Origin: a bacterium
GTDB taxonomy: Bacteria; Chloroflexota; Chloroflexia; Chloroflexales; Kallotenuaceae
Assembly: GCA_016781525.1 (NCBI GenBank)
Contig: JADDQE010000094.1
Location: 1 to 41,188, forward strand
DNA length: 41,188 bases
Direction: 5' to 3'
Made by a program: the position numbers and the translations under genes. Under the pieces are notes generated by a model. That model was given only the letters and a program-made list of their open reading frames with translations. It ran no database searches and was not told the DNA's origin. Below, one piece after another: positions 8,848-17,617 of this stretch (the stretch's first letter is position 1; each line of letters opens with the position of its first letter).

Positions 8848-10668
8848 CTATACGCGGCCAACCGCCTCGATGTAGTCAAGACTCTGGTGCCGGAAGTAGG
8901 TATTGTAGAGCTCCGCATAATGGCCGCCCTGACCTAGCAGCACATCATGACTCCCTTCCTCGATGATCTGACCCGCCTTAAGCACGATGATCCGATCGGC
9001 GTACACCACCGTCGATAAGCGATGTGCAATCACGATACTCGTACGACCTCTCATCACGCGGTCGAGCCCATCCTGAATTTGGACCTCGGTAAACGGATCG
9101 ACGCTCGCGGTCGCCTCGTCCAGGATCAGGATTGATGGATCATGCAGCAGCACCCGCGCCAAAGCCACGAGCTGCCGCTGGCCCATGGAAAGCTGCCCGC
9201 CCCGCTCGCCCACATATGTATCGAGCCCATTCTCGAGGAGGTCAAGCCACTCGCCGCCTCCGATTTGACGGGCAGCCGCCATAACATCCTCGATCGAGGC
9301 GTCCTGTCGTCCGTAGCGAATGTTGTCGGCCACAGTTCCGGCAAAGAGAAACGGGACCTGGGGCACCAGGCCCAGGTGGCGCCGGTATGCACCAAGATCA
9401 AGCGTCCGGATATCACGCCCGTCGATTAGGATTTGCCCATCCTGAAATTCGTAGAAGCGGGCGATCAATCGAGCCAGGCTTGACTTCCCGGCACCGGTAT
9501 GTCCAACAACTGCTAATGCCTCGCCCGGAGCAATCCGCAGCGAAAAGTTTGGCAGGATAACTGTCTCCGGATTGTACGCAAAGCGCACGTTACGAAACTC
9601 GATCTTGCCTTTGATTGTCGTCACCGGCTCCTCTGCCTGTTGAACCACGCGCGGTTCGGCGTCAATCAGGGCGAAAATTCGCTCGCTCGCGGATAACCCC
9701 TGCTGAAACTGGCTCCAAAATGAGGCGATGCTCGTAAGTGGGAAGAGAAAAATTAACAGACCCTGCACAAACAAAAACCAATCGCCGGTCGACACCGTAC
9801 CCTCGAAGACGCGAAGCCCACCGAAGTACACTACGATTGCCGTGCCGATACCAGCAACAACATCGAGCATCGGGAAGATACTGAAGAAGGTGACTCCGCT
9901 GAGGAGGTTGACACGATAGGCCTGCTTGTTGATTGGCAGAAAGTCGTTGTAGATTGCGTTTTCCTGCCTAAAGGCCTTGGCTACGGCGATGCCGCTAACC
10001 GACTCCTGAATCGATGCATTGACAGCGGCGCGTGAGCGCTGGGCAGCACCAATCGTCCTGCGGGCGATACGCCGGAATGAAACAGCTACGAGCACAACGA
10101 TCGGCGCGATGAGCAGCGTTAGCAGCGTTAGCTGGACATTGATTGACAGCAGGACGATGGTCACAATCAAGACCAGCAGCAGCTGACTGGCCAGATCCAT
10201 CACCAGCATGACAACGTTGGTAAAATCCTGCGTATCGGATGTAACGCGCGCCACAATCTTGCCCGACGGAAACTCGTCATAGAATGACATGTCGCGGTCG
10301 GTAACTGCGGCAAAGGCATCGCGGCGAATCGCCAGCACGACATCACCAACTGCTGCAGCTGAATAGCTTTGCCGGACGTAGTTAAACAGCCAGGATAGAC
10401 ACGAGAGGACAAGCACAAGCAGGCCCAAACCAAGTAGGTATGGGAGCGGGGCTCCACTACCTCCCGCGCCGGCTAACACGTCGATACCGCGCGAGATAAT
10501 CAGGGGCACGCCCATATCGACGACCGCTGCCAGCACAATCATCGCCGCCACAATACTCATGGTGCGCAGGTGCGGCGCGAAATACATCCGAATCCGCCGA
10601 ATCAGCTCGCGGTCGCTGTATTCTCGATCATAGGCCTCTTTGTCCAGGCCGTCCAACACAAAGCCCAT
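8848..10668 (-). CDS. ABC exporter half-transporter, subunit with catalytic Glu
   Basis: Fused membrane and ATPase half-transporter, 606 aa (type IV exporter, MsbA/LmrA-like). N-terminal membrane domain of about six helices (residues ~35-320), then the ATPase: Walker A 'VGHTGAGKSS' with K395, signature 'LSMGQRQ' (degenerate; the usual is LSGGQ), Walker B 'ILILDEATASVD' with catalytic E518, and switch His in 'IAHRLSTV'. The ATG follows AGGAG by seven bases and begins 4 bp after the stop of the partner gene at 10673. The partner has a perfect signature but lacks the catalytic Glu. The complementary defects mean the two act as a heterodimer with one dead site, as in TM287/288 or BmrCD. The exported substrate is unknown; drug or lipid-like compounds are typical. 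Confidence 0.92.
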   Translation of the reverse strand: MGFVLDGLDKEAYDREYSDRELIRRIRMYFAPHLRTMSIVAAMIVLAAVVDMGVPLIISRGIDVLAGAGGSGAPLPYLLGLGLLVLVLSCLSWLFNYVRQSYSAAAVGDVVLAIRRDAFAAVTDRDMSFYDEFPSGKIVARVTSDTQDFTNVVMLVMDLASQLLLVLIVTIVLLSINVQLTLLTLLIAPIVVLVAVSFRRIARRTIGAAQRSRAAVNASIQESVSGIAVAKAFRQENAIYNDFLPINKQAYRVNLLSGVTFFSIFPMLDVVAGIGTAIVVYFGGLRVFEGTVSTGDWFLFVQGLLIFLFPLTSIASFWSQFQQGLSASERIFALIDAEPRVVQQAEEPVTTIKGKIEFRNVRFAYNPETVILPNFSLRIAPGEALAVVGHTGAGKSSLARLIARFYEFQDGQILIDGRDIRTLDLGAYRRHLGLVPQVPFLFAGTVADNIRYGRQDASIEDVMAAARQIGGGEWLDLLENGLDTYVGERGGQLSMGQRQLVALARVLLHDPSILILDEATASVDPFTEVQIQDGLDRVMRGRTSIVIAHRLSTVVYADRIIVLKAGQIIEEGSHDVLLGQGGHYAELYNTYFRHQSLDYIEAVGRV

Positions 10669-10672
10669 GATA

Positions 10673-12511
10673 TTACTCCTGCTCGGCGACGGCTTGGCCG
10701 CCTAGCATTGAATGCGCTGGACCAGGCACAGCTGGTGATGCAAGGTCCGATTGGCGCTCATAGCGCGCAAAGATATGCCGATACGCGGCGCTACGCTCCA
10801 GCAGCTCGTCGTGTGTTCCTTGATCGACCAGCTCACCCCGTCGCAACACAAGGATACGGTCGGCCCAGCGGATCTGTGATAGCCGATGTGTGATCAGCAG
10901 CGTCGTGCGCCCTTGTAGAATCCGGCGCATTGCCCGCTGAATCTGGTCCTCCGTCGCGCTGTCGATGGCGCTGGTCGAGTCGTCAAGAATCAAGATGCGC
11001 GGGTTGGTCATGAACGCTCGAGCAATCGCGATGCGCTGACGTTGGCCGCCCGAGAGTGTCACGCCGCGCTCGCCGATCACGGTATCGTAGCCCTGAGGCA
11101 ATGCCATGATGAAATCGTGCGCTTGGGCCTCGCGTGCGGCCTGCTCAACTTGGGCGCGTGTCGGTCGGCCCGGCGCGCCGAAGCTAATATTCTCGGCGAT
11201 CGTGCGTGAAAAGAGGAAGATGTCCTGCTCAATCGTCGAGATTTGCGAGCGCAGGCTTTGTAGGCTCCACCTGCGCACGTCGACGCCATCGATCAAGAGC
11301 TCGCCGTCGGTTACATCGTAGGTGCGGTTGACCAGCTTCGTCAGGGTACTCTTGCCGGCGCCGGTCTGCCCGACAATCGCGATGGTCTCACCTGGGCGCG
11401 CGGCGAAGCTGATGTTTTTTAACATGGGCACGTCGGCGTAGCCATACGATACATTCCGAAACTCGATGTCGCCGCGCATGGGCTGTGATACGCCACCCTC
11501 GTTCGCGTCAAGCTCCGTTTCTGAGTTGATGAGCTCAAGAATACGGCCGGCGCTTGCCAGGCCCAGCTGAACCAGCGAGAAGGTAAAGATCGAGATGAAC
11601 GTTGGAAACTTGAGGACGCCAAGCAGCCCCATAAAGCTGACGATCTCACCTACCGAGATAGCTCCGCCGCGGTAGAGGTAGAGTGCATGGGCAAAGCCTG
11701 CGCCATACATCACTCCATAGAGCAGTAGCGGCAGGTAGCGGGCGCGAATCTGCCCTTCCTTGACTGCCAAATCCCGAAACACACGCGCATCACGCTCAAA
11801 CTTTGCGCGCGCGGTGCGCTCTTGAGCGTACGCCTTGATCACCTCGATGCCCGACACCGACTCGGTGAGGCCGGCATTCATGGTCCCGAATTGAACACGG
11901 GCTGCAGCCGCCACCGGATTAAGCTGCCGGGTATAGCGCCGCAACGCCCAGAAGAAGCAGACGGCAAAGAGCAGCGGGGCGGCTAGCAGCTCTGGCCGAA
12001 GCAGCCCGATGCCGACGAGCGGCGCGACAAAGCTCAACATCGAGCTAAAGATTAAGCTCATGCCAGGGCTCACCATAGCGTTCAGCATTCCGACGTCGTT
12101 GGTTGCGCGTGCCATAATGTCGCCGGTCTGCTGGCGGTTATGGAACGTTTGGCTCTTACCCAGCAGACTAATCATCAGCTCTTCGCGCGCGTCACGTGCA
12201 AAACGCTGCGCTAAAATCTCGAAGGTGCCGCTCGCAGCTAGCTGAACCACGGCTTGGACGAGCCGAACACCGGCGATCAGCAGTGCTATTCGCAGGAGCG
12301 TGTCCAGGCTGCGCTGCGGCGAGAGGATCAGGTCGAACGCTTGCCCGACCAGCATCGGCGCGTACGAAACGAGGGCGGCGTTGAAAACGTTCGCCAGAAT
12401 GACAAAGATCGGGATAATGGGATACCGCACGAGGTGCGATATCACCCAGCGCGCTGGCGACGAGCGGTTATAGGCGTGCTCTCCCTCGACCCTAAACTCG
12501 CGTCTTTCCAC
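10673..12511 (-). CDS. ABC exporter half-transporter, degenerate Walker B subunit
   Basis: Partner half-transporter of the gene at 8848-10668, 612 aa. Six-helix membrane domain (residues ~20-310), then the ATPase with Walker A 'VGQTGAGKST', canonical signature 'LSGGQRQ', and Walker B 'ILILDDSTSAID', where D511 replaces the catalytic Glu; switch His is retained ('ITHRLSQ'). GTG 12511 is chosen because GGAGG lies five bases upstream; the frame extends ten further codons without a better start. The gene leads a two-gene operon. Upstream are an inverted repeat CCGAC-N6-GTCGG (12551-12566) and a longer operator-like repeat at 12630-12648 that recurs in front of the VOC gene. Confidence 0.9.
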   Translation of the reverse strand: MERREFRVEGEHAYNRSSPARWVISHLVRYPIIPIFVILANVFNAALVSYAPMLVGQAFDLILSPQRSLDTLLRIALLIAGVRLVQAVVQLAASGTFEILAQRFARDAREELMISLLGKSQTFHNRQQTGDIMARATNDVGMLNAMVSPGMSLIFSSMLSFVAPLVGIGLLRPELLAAPLLFAVCFFWALRRYTRQLNPVAAAARVQFGTMNAGLTESVSGIEVIKAYAQERTARAKFERDARVFRDLAVKEGQIRARYLPLLLYGVMYGAGFAHALYLYRGGAISVGEIVSFMGLLGVLKFPTFISIFTFSLVQLGLASAGRILELINSETELDANEGGVSQPMRGDIEFRNVSYGYADVPMLKNISFAARPGETIAIVGQTGAGKSTLTKLVNRTYDVTDGELLIDGVDVRRWSLQSLRSQISTIEQDIFLFSRTIAENISFGAPGRPTRAQVEQAAREAQAHDFIMALPQGYDTVIGERGVTLSGGQRQRIAIARAFMTNPRILILDDSTSAIDSATEDQIQRAMRRILQGRTTLLITHRLSQIRWADRILVLRRGELVDQGTHDELLERSAAYRHIFARYERQSDLASPAVPGPAHSMLGGQAVAEQE

Positions 12512-12629
12512 ACATTCCTCCGTAGGAGCGCAGCCAAACAACGCTAGGCCCCGACTAATATGTCGGAGCCTGACCGATGCGGGCCTACCTTCACCGTTGA
12601 GGTGGTTCTAGATACAGTGTACACCCGCT

Positions 12630-12648
12630 TGTGACAGCTACGGTCACG
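12630..12648. promoter_or_regulatory. Operator-like inverted repeat, copy 1 (exporter operon)
   Basis: TGTGAC-N7-GTCACG, 119 bp upstream of the exporter operon start. Its 19 bases match copy 2 at 13191-13209 in 15 positions, including part of the spacer, which marks both as sites for the same dimeric regulator. The GTGAC half-sites recall CRP/FNR-family sites, but the spacer is three bases too long for that family. Confidence 0.55.
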
Positions 12649-12708
12649 AGCGGCGAATTCACCAAGCCAAGCTTCGCGCGCTTCAGCGATAGCAGCGCGG
12701 GCACACGC

Positions 12709-13104
12709 CTAGACCTGATATATCTGTATGAGATTACCACATGTATCGTTGAATACCGCCACGGTCGTTGGTCCTATTTGTGTTGGTTCCTGCGTAAACA
12801 GGACACCCAAATTCTTCAGTCTTTCGCACTCGTCTTGAATATCGTCGACCGCAAACGCCGCCGCTGGTATTCCTGCGTCAAATAACATCTTTTGATATGC
12901 TTGAGCGGCTCCGGCAAGCGCCGGATTAGCGTTCGGCTCAAGCAGCAGCTCGATATCGTCCGAACCTTCCGGGGAGCCGACGGTTAACCACTTGAACTCC
13001 CCTGCAGGCATATCCATTTTGTTCACAAAGCCCAACGTCTCCGTATAAAACTTAAGCGCTTTGTCCTGATCGTCGACCATGACACTCGTGAGCTTAATCT
13101 TCAC
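12709..13104 (-). CDS. VOC family (glyoxalase/bleomycin-resistance-like) protein
   Basis: Single-domain vicinal-oxygen-chelate protein, 131 aa. It begins with the typical first strand and helix 'IKLTSVMVDDQDKALKFY' followed by 'TETLGF', and ends with 'TTVAVFNDTCGNLIQIYQV', which matches the usual '..DPdGN.i.l.Q' end of this fold. GTG 13104 is selected because AGGAGG precedes it by about six bases; the twelve upstream codons are not family-like. Members include lactoylglutathione lyases, dioxygenases and antibiotic-binding proteins; this short form is often annotated only as VOC family or glyoxalase. Operator-like repeats sit upstream (13191) and beyond its stop (12630), the latter in front of the ABC exporter, suggesting shared regulation with the exporter. 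Confidence 0.85.
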   Translation of the reverse strand: MKIKLTSVMVDDQDKALKFYTETLGFVNKMDMPAGEFKWLTVGSPEGSDDIELLLEPNANPALAGAAQAYQKMLFDAGIPAAAFAVDDIQDECERLKNLGVLFTQEPTQIGPTTVAVFNDTCGNLIQIYQV

Positions 13105-13190
13105 CGCGGGCCTCCTTTCTCGACGTGCAACGTTCAGCACGACGCCACGAACGACGTCACATATGAGCTACATAAAAGTTACTTCTATGC

Positions 13191-13209
13191 TGTGACAAGT
13201 ACCGTCACA
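13191..13209. promoter_or_regulatory. Operator-like inverted repeat, copy 2 (VOC gene)
   Basis: TGTGAC-N7-GTCACA, a perfect 6-7-6 inverted repeat 87 bp upstream of the VOC start and 280 bp upstream of the divergent DUF2254 gene. Combined consensus with copy 1 is TGTGACARSTACSGTCACR. It could control both divergent genes. Confidence 0.55.
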
Positions 13210-13488
13210 CCCGCTCAGCGTACGTAAGCTAATACGTGAAAGCACCCCGGCGAGGTGTTTATGCTGTGATTACGCGTGCTTGCAGTGCTCATAGCTTCCA
13301 TGGTTCAAGGCGGCAGCCACATCTCCGCAATGTGAACGGGTCCCGCTCGGACCAAAAATTGTTTTGCTGCCGCTATAAAGGAAGCGTAGTGCGCGGTCTA
13401 AAAGTTGCAACGTGCGCCTGCCGCTCATACGACAGCAAGACTCGCTGCAAACGCCATGCTAATCATAATCTAACCAGGCCGAGGTGCA
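13210..13488. other. Long non-coding leader before the DUF2254 gene
   Basis: Together with 13105-13190 this forms a 384-bp gap between divergent genes. I find no convincing small gene. A short hairpin GGTCC-N5-GGACC (13339-13353) followed by an A/T-rich run is the only structure noted, and I assign it no function. Confidence 0.4.
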
Positions 13489-14838
13489 ATGAAGACGATC
13501 AAGCCAGTCGGGAAGCTTCAGCAACTATGGATCGACATCCGCTCTAGTCTCTGGTTTGTACCAACCATTATCGTGTTTGGTGCGATCACGCTTGCGCTGG
13601 GGCTGATCGAAATCGATCAGCAGATCGATGACCAATTACGGGGCTGGTGGCCACGGCTCTTCGCTGCGGAAGCCGAGGGTTCCCGAGCGATGCTCTCGGC
13701 TATCGCCGGAGCGATGATCACCGTCGCCGGCGTTGTCTTCTCGATCACGATCGTCGCGCTGGCCTTAGCATCCAACCAATATACCTCGCGTGTCCTGCGC
13801 AACTTCATGCGCGACCCGATCACGCAAATCGTGCTCGGCGTCTTTGTCGCGATCTACGCCTACTGCATCCTGGTGCTCCGGACAGTCAGCAGCGGCGAAG
13901 GAGCCTTTGTTCCTTCCCTGGCGGTCTTCGGTGGTGTTGTCCTGGCGCTGATCGGGATTGGTTTTCTGATTTTCTTCATCCACCACATCGCGGCGTCAAT
14001 TCAGGCATCCGAGATCATTGCGGCGGTCGCACGGGATACGCTCAAGGCGGTTGCGCGTTTGTTCCCGCAAGAGCTTGGCGAGGCAGCAGATGAAGATGAC
14101 GAGCCGGAACATCAGATAATGAGCAATACGACCTGGCAAGTGGTTCCGGCAGGCACAACCGGGTATATCCAGAGCGTCGATCCCAACTCGCTGCTGGACT
14201 TCGCCCACGAGCGAGGGACTGTGGTGCGTATGGAACGCGGTGTCGGCGACTTCGTCGCTCAGGGTCGACCAATCGCCTCGCTCGCTCTGGATCACCCACC
14301 AGACGAGCCGACAATCAAGGCCCTGAACCGCATCTATGCGATCGATTCATACCGCACCACCGATCAAGATGCAGAGTTTGGGATCCGGCAGCTCGTGGAT
14401 ATTGCGTTAAAGGCTCTCTCACCTGGGATTAACGACACAACAACCGCAGTAACGTGTATCGAGTATATCTCGGTCATTCTGTTAGCGTGTGCACCGCGGG
14501 ATATTGAGCCCCCCTATCGCTATGACGAGGGCGAGCTTCGCGTGATTGCGCGCGGTCCCACTTTCGAACGGCTCGTCTCGCTTGCCTTTGATCAAATTCT
14601 CGAGAACGCGGAAGGCAACACCGAAATTATCACCCGGCTGCTCACGTCGATTGAGCAGATTGCCGAAGCGGTACGTGGCCCACGACGACAGCGCCTTCTG
14701 GCCCGTCAGGTGGCGGTCATCGGCGAAGTGGGCCTGCGAAGTGCGAAGTCCAGCTATGCGCGGGGCATTATCGAGGACCACCTAAGACGGGTTGATGACC
14801 GGCTAGCGGTCCAGGCAGACCGTTCCCATTACGCATAA
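13489..14838 (+). CDS. DUF2254 domain-containing membrane protein
   Basis: Predicted inner-membrane protein of 449 aa and unknown biochemical role. Four hydrophobic segments occupy residues ~20-175: 'SLWFVPTIIVFGAITLALGL', one around 'AIAGAMITVAGVVFSITIVA', one around 'IVLGVFVAIYAYCILVL' and one around 'GGVVLALIGIGFLIFFIHHI'. A soluble C-terminal domain follows ('GYIQSVDPNSLLDFA', 'LVDIALKALSPGINDTTTA'), which is the diagnostic DUF2254 arrangement. The ATG is preceded by GAGGTG at four bases. The gene stands alone on plus and diverges from the VOC gene. DUF2254 proteins are widespread and uncharacterised, so no function is claimed. Confidence 0.9.
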   Translation: MKTIKPVGKLQQLWIDIRSSLWFVPTIIVFGAITLALGLIEIDQQIDDQLRGWWPRLFAAEAEGSRAMLSAIAGAMITVAGVVFSITIVALALASNQYTSRVLRNFMRDPITQIVLGVFVAIYAYCILVLRTVSSGEGAFVPSLAVFGGVVLALIGIGFLIFFIHHIAASIQASEIIAAVARDTLKAVARLFPQELGEAADEDDEPEHQIMSNTTWQVVPAGTTGYIQSVDPNSLLDFAHERGTVVRMERGVGDFVAQGRPIASLALDHPPDEPTIKALNRIYAIDSYRTTDQDAEFGIRQLVDIALKALSPGINDTTTAVTCIEYISVILLACAPRDIEPPYRYDEGELRVIARGPTFERLVSLAFDQILENAEGNTEIITRLLTSIEQIAEAVRGPRRQRLLARQVAVIGEVGLRSAKSSYARGIIEDHLRRVDDRLAVQADRSHYA

Positions 14839-14926
14839 TAGCAAACAAAACCTCCGAAACACAAGCGCTGGTTCGCCTCGCTTCTCGGGAAAGCCTCGTC
14901 GATGTGGCGCTGCAGGATCGTAGCGC

Positions 14927-14954
14927 TTGCGCAACCTCCGATACTCGCGATAAT
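14927..14954 (+). promoter_or_regulatory. Putative promoter of the GH172 gene
   Basis: TTGCGC (14927-14932), a 16-bp spacer and GATAAT (14949-14954) lie directly upstream of the ribosome site GGGAGG and the ATG at 14978. The leader would be about 18 bases. The match to the sigma-70 consensus is fair, not strong. Confidence 0.4.
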
Positions 14955-14977
14955 TACTGCAACGCAGGGAGGCATCG

Positions 14978-16060
14978 ATGGCCCAATTCAACGGCTTGGA
15001 TTTACACCTGGGAAATTTGTCACGGTTATCACCCGCGCAGAGCCGCTCGATTAGCCCAGAAAACTTTACCGGGGAAAAGGGCAAGGGTGGCATGGCTACC
15101 GATGGAACAGGAGCCGCCGCCGCCCGTGAGCTGGGACAAACCTGGAAAGTTTCCCCCTCAATTCATATCGAGCCGGACGAGAGCCGCGTCATCGCCGACA
15201 TCGAAGGACCAGGTGCGATTCAGCAAATCTGGATGACCCCGACAGGCGATTGGCGCTACACAATCATTCGTGTCTACTGGGATGATCAAGCCGAGCCGTC
15301 CGTGGAATGCCCGATCGGCGACTTCTTCGCCTGCGGCTGGAAGCAATACGCACCGGTCGTCTCGCTGGCCGTCTGTGTTAATCCTGGCAGCGCCTTCAAC
15401 TCGTATTGGCAGATGCCGTTTCGGCGGCGCTGTCGCATAACTATCACCAACCTCGACCGCAAGCCGATGACGTTGTACTACCAGATCAACTACACGTTGA
15501 CCGACGTTCCTGAGGATGCGGCCTATTTTCACGCGCAGTTTCGTCGCGTCAATCCGCTGCCGTATAAAGAGGTCTACACAATCCTCGACGGCGTTGTGGG
15601 CAAGGGACACTACGTAGGGACGTACATGGCCTGGGGCGTCAACAATACCGGTTGGTGGGGTGAGGGCGAGATCAAGTTTTACCTCGACGGCGATGAGCGC
15701 TTCCCAACCATTTGCGGGACTGGGACTGAAGATTACTTTTGTGGCTCGTATAATTTCGAGAACCGAGCGACACGCCAATATGAGGAATTTACGACGCCGT
15801 ACGCCGGCTTACCCCAAGTGATTCGTCCAGACGGCGTGTACCAATCACAAACACGCTTCGGCATGTACCGCTGGCATATCCTGGACCCGATTCGGTTCCA
15901 ACGTGATCTGCGCGTCACGATCCAAGCGTTGGGCTGGCGGAGCGAGGGCCGCTACCTCCCCTTGCAGGACGACATCGCCTCCGTGGCCTACTGGTACCAA
16001 ACACTCCCGACGGCACCGTTTCCACCGTTTCCCGACCGGGACACCTTGGAAATCGTCTAA
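14978..16060 (+). CDS. GH172 family (DUF2961) glycoside hydrolase
   Basis: Cytosolic-looking enzyme of 360 aa with no signal peptide. It carries DUF2961 signatures: 'ESRVIADIEGPGAIQQIWM' near residue 68, 'GEGEIKFYLDGD' near 228 and 'CGTGTEDYFCGSY' near 247, the last including E251, one of the acidic residues conserved in this family. DUF2961 is now CAZy family GH172, whose characterised members act on alpha-D-fructofuranosides, difructose dianhydride or alpha-D-arabinofuranosides as multimeric double jelly rolls. GGGAGG lies five bases before the ATG. An alditol oxidase gene follows on the same strand after 137 bp, so a released sugar or its alditol could be the next substrate (inference). 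Confidence 0.88.
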   Translation: MAQFNGLDLHLGNLSRLSPAQSRSISPENFTGEKGKGGMATDGTGAAAARELGQTWKVSPSIHIEPDESRVIADIEGPGAIQQIWMTPTGDWRYTIIRVYWDDQAEPSVECPIGDFFACGWKQYAPVVSLAVCVNPGSAFNSYWQMPFRRRCRITITNLDRKPMTLYYQINYTLTDVPEDAAYFHAQFRRVNPLPYKEVYTILDGVVGKGHYVGTYMAWGVNNTGWWGEGEIKFYLDGDERFPTICGTGTEDYFCGSYNFENRATRQYEEFTTPYAGLPQVIRPDGVYQSQTRFGMYRWHILDPIRFQRDLRVTIQALGWRSEGRYLPLQDDIASVAYWYQTLPTAPFPPFPDRDTLEIV

Positions 16061-16197
16061 TTCGGCATTTCCTCGTGCGAGCCGCGACAGTCATCGGGAC
16101 CGCTGGCGAAGCTGGGAATGGCGAGGGTATCCCGCAAGATTGCGTTAGGCTGTAAGGGATACTGATTGGGCAATTCCGGGAAAGAGGAACATTAGCA

Positions 16198-17469
16198 ATG
16201 AACGAGCCACTTAAAAATTGGGCGGGCAATTACACGTATCGCGCGGCCCGCATACATCGTCCCCAAACGATCGAGCAAGTGCAAGAGCTTGTCAGTCGCT
16301 GCAACCAGCTACGAGTGCTGGGCACGCGCCACTCATTCAACGATATCGCCGACTCGCCCGAGGATCTCGTTTCCCTTGAGCACTTCGATCGTGTGCTAGA
16401 GGTCGACCATACACGACGCAGTGTGACCGTCGAAGCAGGGATCAGGTATGGCGAGCTGTGCCGACACCTTCACGGCCAGGGTTACGCCATACACAACCTC
16501 GCCTCGCTACCGCATATTTCGGTTGCAGGTGCCTGTGCTACTGCGACGCATGGCTCCGGCGTCAACAATGGAAACCTGGCGACTGCAGTGTCTGGGTTGG
16601 AAATTATCACCGCCGACGGGGAGCGGGTCGTCGTATCCCGGGAACAGCATGGCGAACAGTTTCAAGGGATGGTGGTTGGTTTGGGCGGCCTCGGGATAGT
16701 CACCAAGTTGACGCTTGACCTTGTTCCCGCGTTTGAGATGCGGCAGGACGTGTACGAAGAGCTGTCCCTCGCGCAAGTGGAAGCACACTTCGAGGACCTG
16801 GTATCACGAGCCTACAGTGTCAGCCTCTTCACAGACTGGCAAGGCCCGCGGTTCACGCAAGTCTGGTTCAAGCGCCGCGTCGCCGATGCCCCGGACTTCG
16901 AGCCGGAGCCTACGCTGTACGGGGCCACGCTCGCCACCAACCATCGCCATCCGATCACCGGCCTTTCACCAGAAAATTGCACTGCGCAGATGGGCGTTCC
17001 CGGTCCCTGGCACGAGCGCTTGCCACACTTCCGTCTGGAGTACACGCCCAGCAGCGGCGAGGAGCTACAAAGCGAATATCTTGTGCCACGGCAACATGCA
17101 GTCGCCGCGCTCCAGGCGATCGATCGCTTACGCGGCCACATTGCCCCGCTCCTTCAAGTCTCAGAGGTGCGCACCATCGCGGCAGACAACTTGTGGATGA
17201 GCCCCTGTTACAACCAGGCCTGCGTAGGTCTTCACTTTACCTGGAAGCAGAACTGGGACGCGGTCAAGGAGGTCCTCCCAATGATCGAAGCACAGCTGCT
17301 TCCACTTGAGGGGCGTCCACATTGGGGCAAGCTGTTCACGGTGCGGCCGGCTGAGATGCCATCGCTCTTCCCCAAGCTGCCGGATTTTCAACAACTGCTG
17401 CGGCAATACGATCCGGGCGGTACGTTTCGCAATGCCTTCCTGGACACCTATATTGGCGGGGGTCACTAA
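16198..17469 (+). CDS. FAD-dependent alditol oxidase (AldO-like)
   Basis: VAO-fold flavin oxidase, 423 aa, close in length to Streptomyces AldO (418 aa). N-terminal FAD-binding half: 'VLGTRHSFNDIADS' with H45, equivalent to the histidine that carries the covalent FAD, and 'HISVAGACATATHGSGVNNG'. The C-terminal half has 'SEVRTIAADNLWMSP' (E323, R325), 'GLHFTWK' (H346) and 'PHWGKLF' (K378), matching the AldO active-site set Glu-Arg-His-Lys at a constant offset of three residues as I recall that numbering. The reaction expected is oxidation of a terminal hydroxyl of an alditol (xylitol, sorbitol) to an aldose with H2O2 release; a sugar-lactone oxidase is the alternative. Ribosome site AGAGGA. 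It may be co-transcribed with the GH172 gene. Confidence 0.88.
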   Translation: MNEPLKNWAGNYTYRAARIHRPQTIEQVQELVSRCNQLRVLGTRHSFNDIADSPEDLVSLEHFDRVLEVDHTRRSVTVEAGIRYGELCRHLHGQGYAIHNLASLPHISVAGACATATHGSGVNNGNLATAVSGLEIITADGERVVVSREQHGEQFQGMVVGLGGLGIVTKLTLDLVPAFEMRQDVYEELSLAQVEAHFEDLVSRAYSVSLFTDWQGPRFTQVWFKRRVADAPDFEPEPTLYGATLATNHRHPITGLSPENCTAQMGVPGPWHERLPHFRLEYTPSSGEELQSEYLVPRQHAVAALQAIDRLRGHIAPLLQVSEVRTIAADNLWMSPCYNQACVGLHFTWKQNWDAVKEVLPMIEAQLLPLEGRPHWGKLFTVRPAEMPSLFPKLPDFQQLLRQYDPGGTFRNAFLDTYIGGGH

Positions 17470-17471
17470 CA

Positions 17472-17572
17472 GTATTGCTTGCCGGTGGCCGGACTACTTA
17501 GTAACATGACCGCAATGCATGGGAGTGTTACCTTTACGTCGCTGTTTAGGCCGATACTCCCTTCAGCAATAC
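17472..17572. repeat. Nested inverted repeats between alditol oxidase and H-NOX genes
   Basis: GTATTGCT (17472-17479) pairs with AGCAATAC (17565-17572), and inside it GGGAGT (17521-17526) pairs with ACTCCC (17556-17561). The structure starts three bases after the oxidase stop codon and could fold as a long cruciform or an imperfect terminator. There is no T-tract. It is not clearly related to the attC-like elements farther downstream. Confidence 0.4.
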
Positions 17573-17617
17573 AGCCAGGCGGGGCGATTGTCACCCCACT
17601 AGCAAAAACACGACGCT

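Noticed and set aside
12630-13209. Reading the paired operators as CRP/FNR sites
   Set aside because: CRP/FNR sites have TGTGA-N6-TCACA; here the gap between TGTGA and TCAC is nine bases.
13339-13353. Possible riboswitch or attenuator in the DUF2254 leader
   Set aside because: Only one short 5-bp hairpin is visible, with no recognisable riboswitch core.
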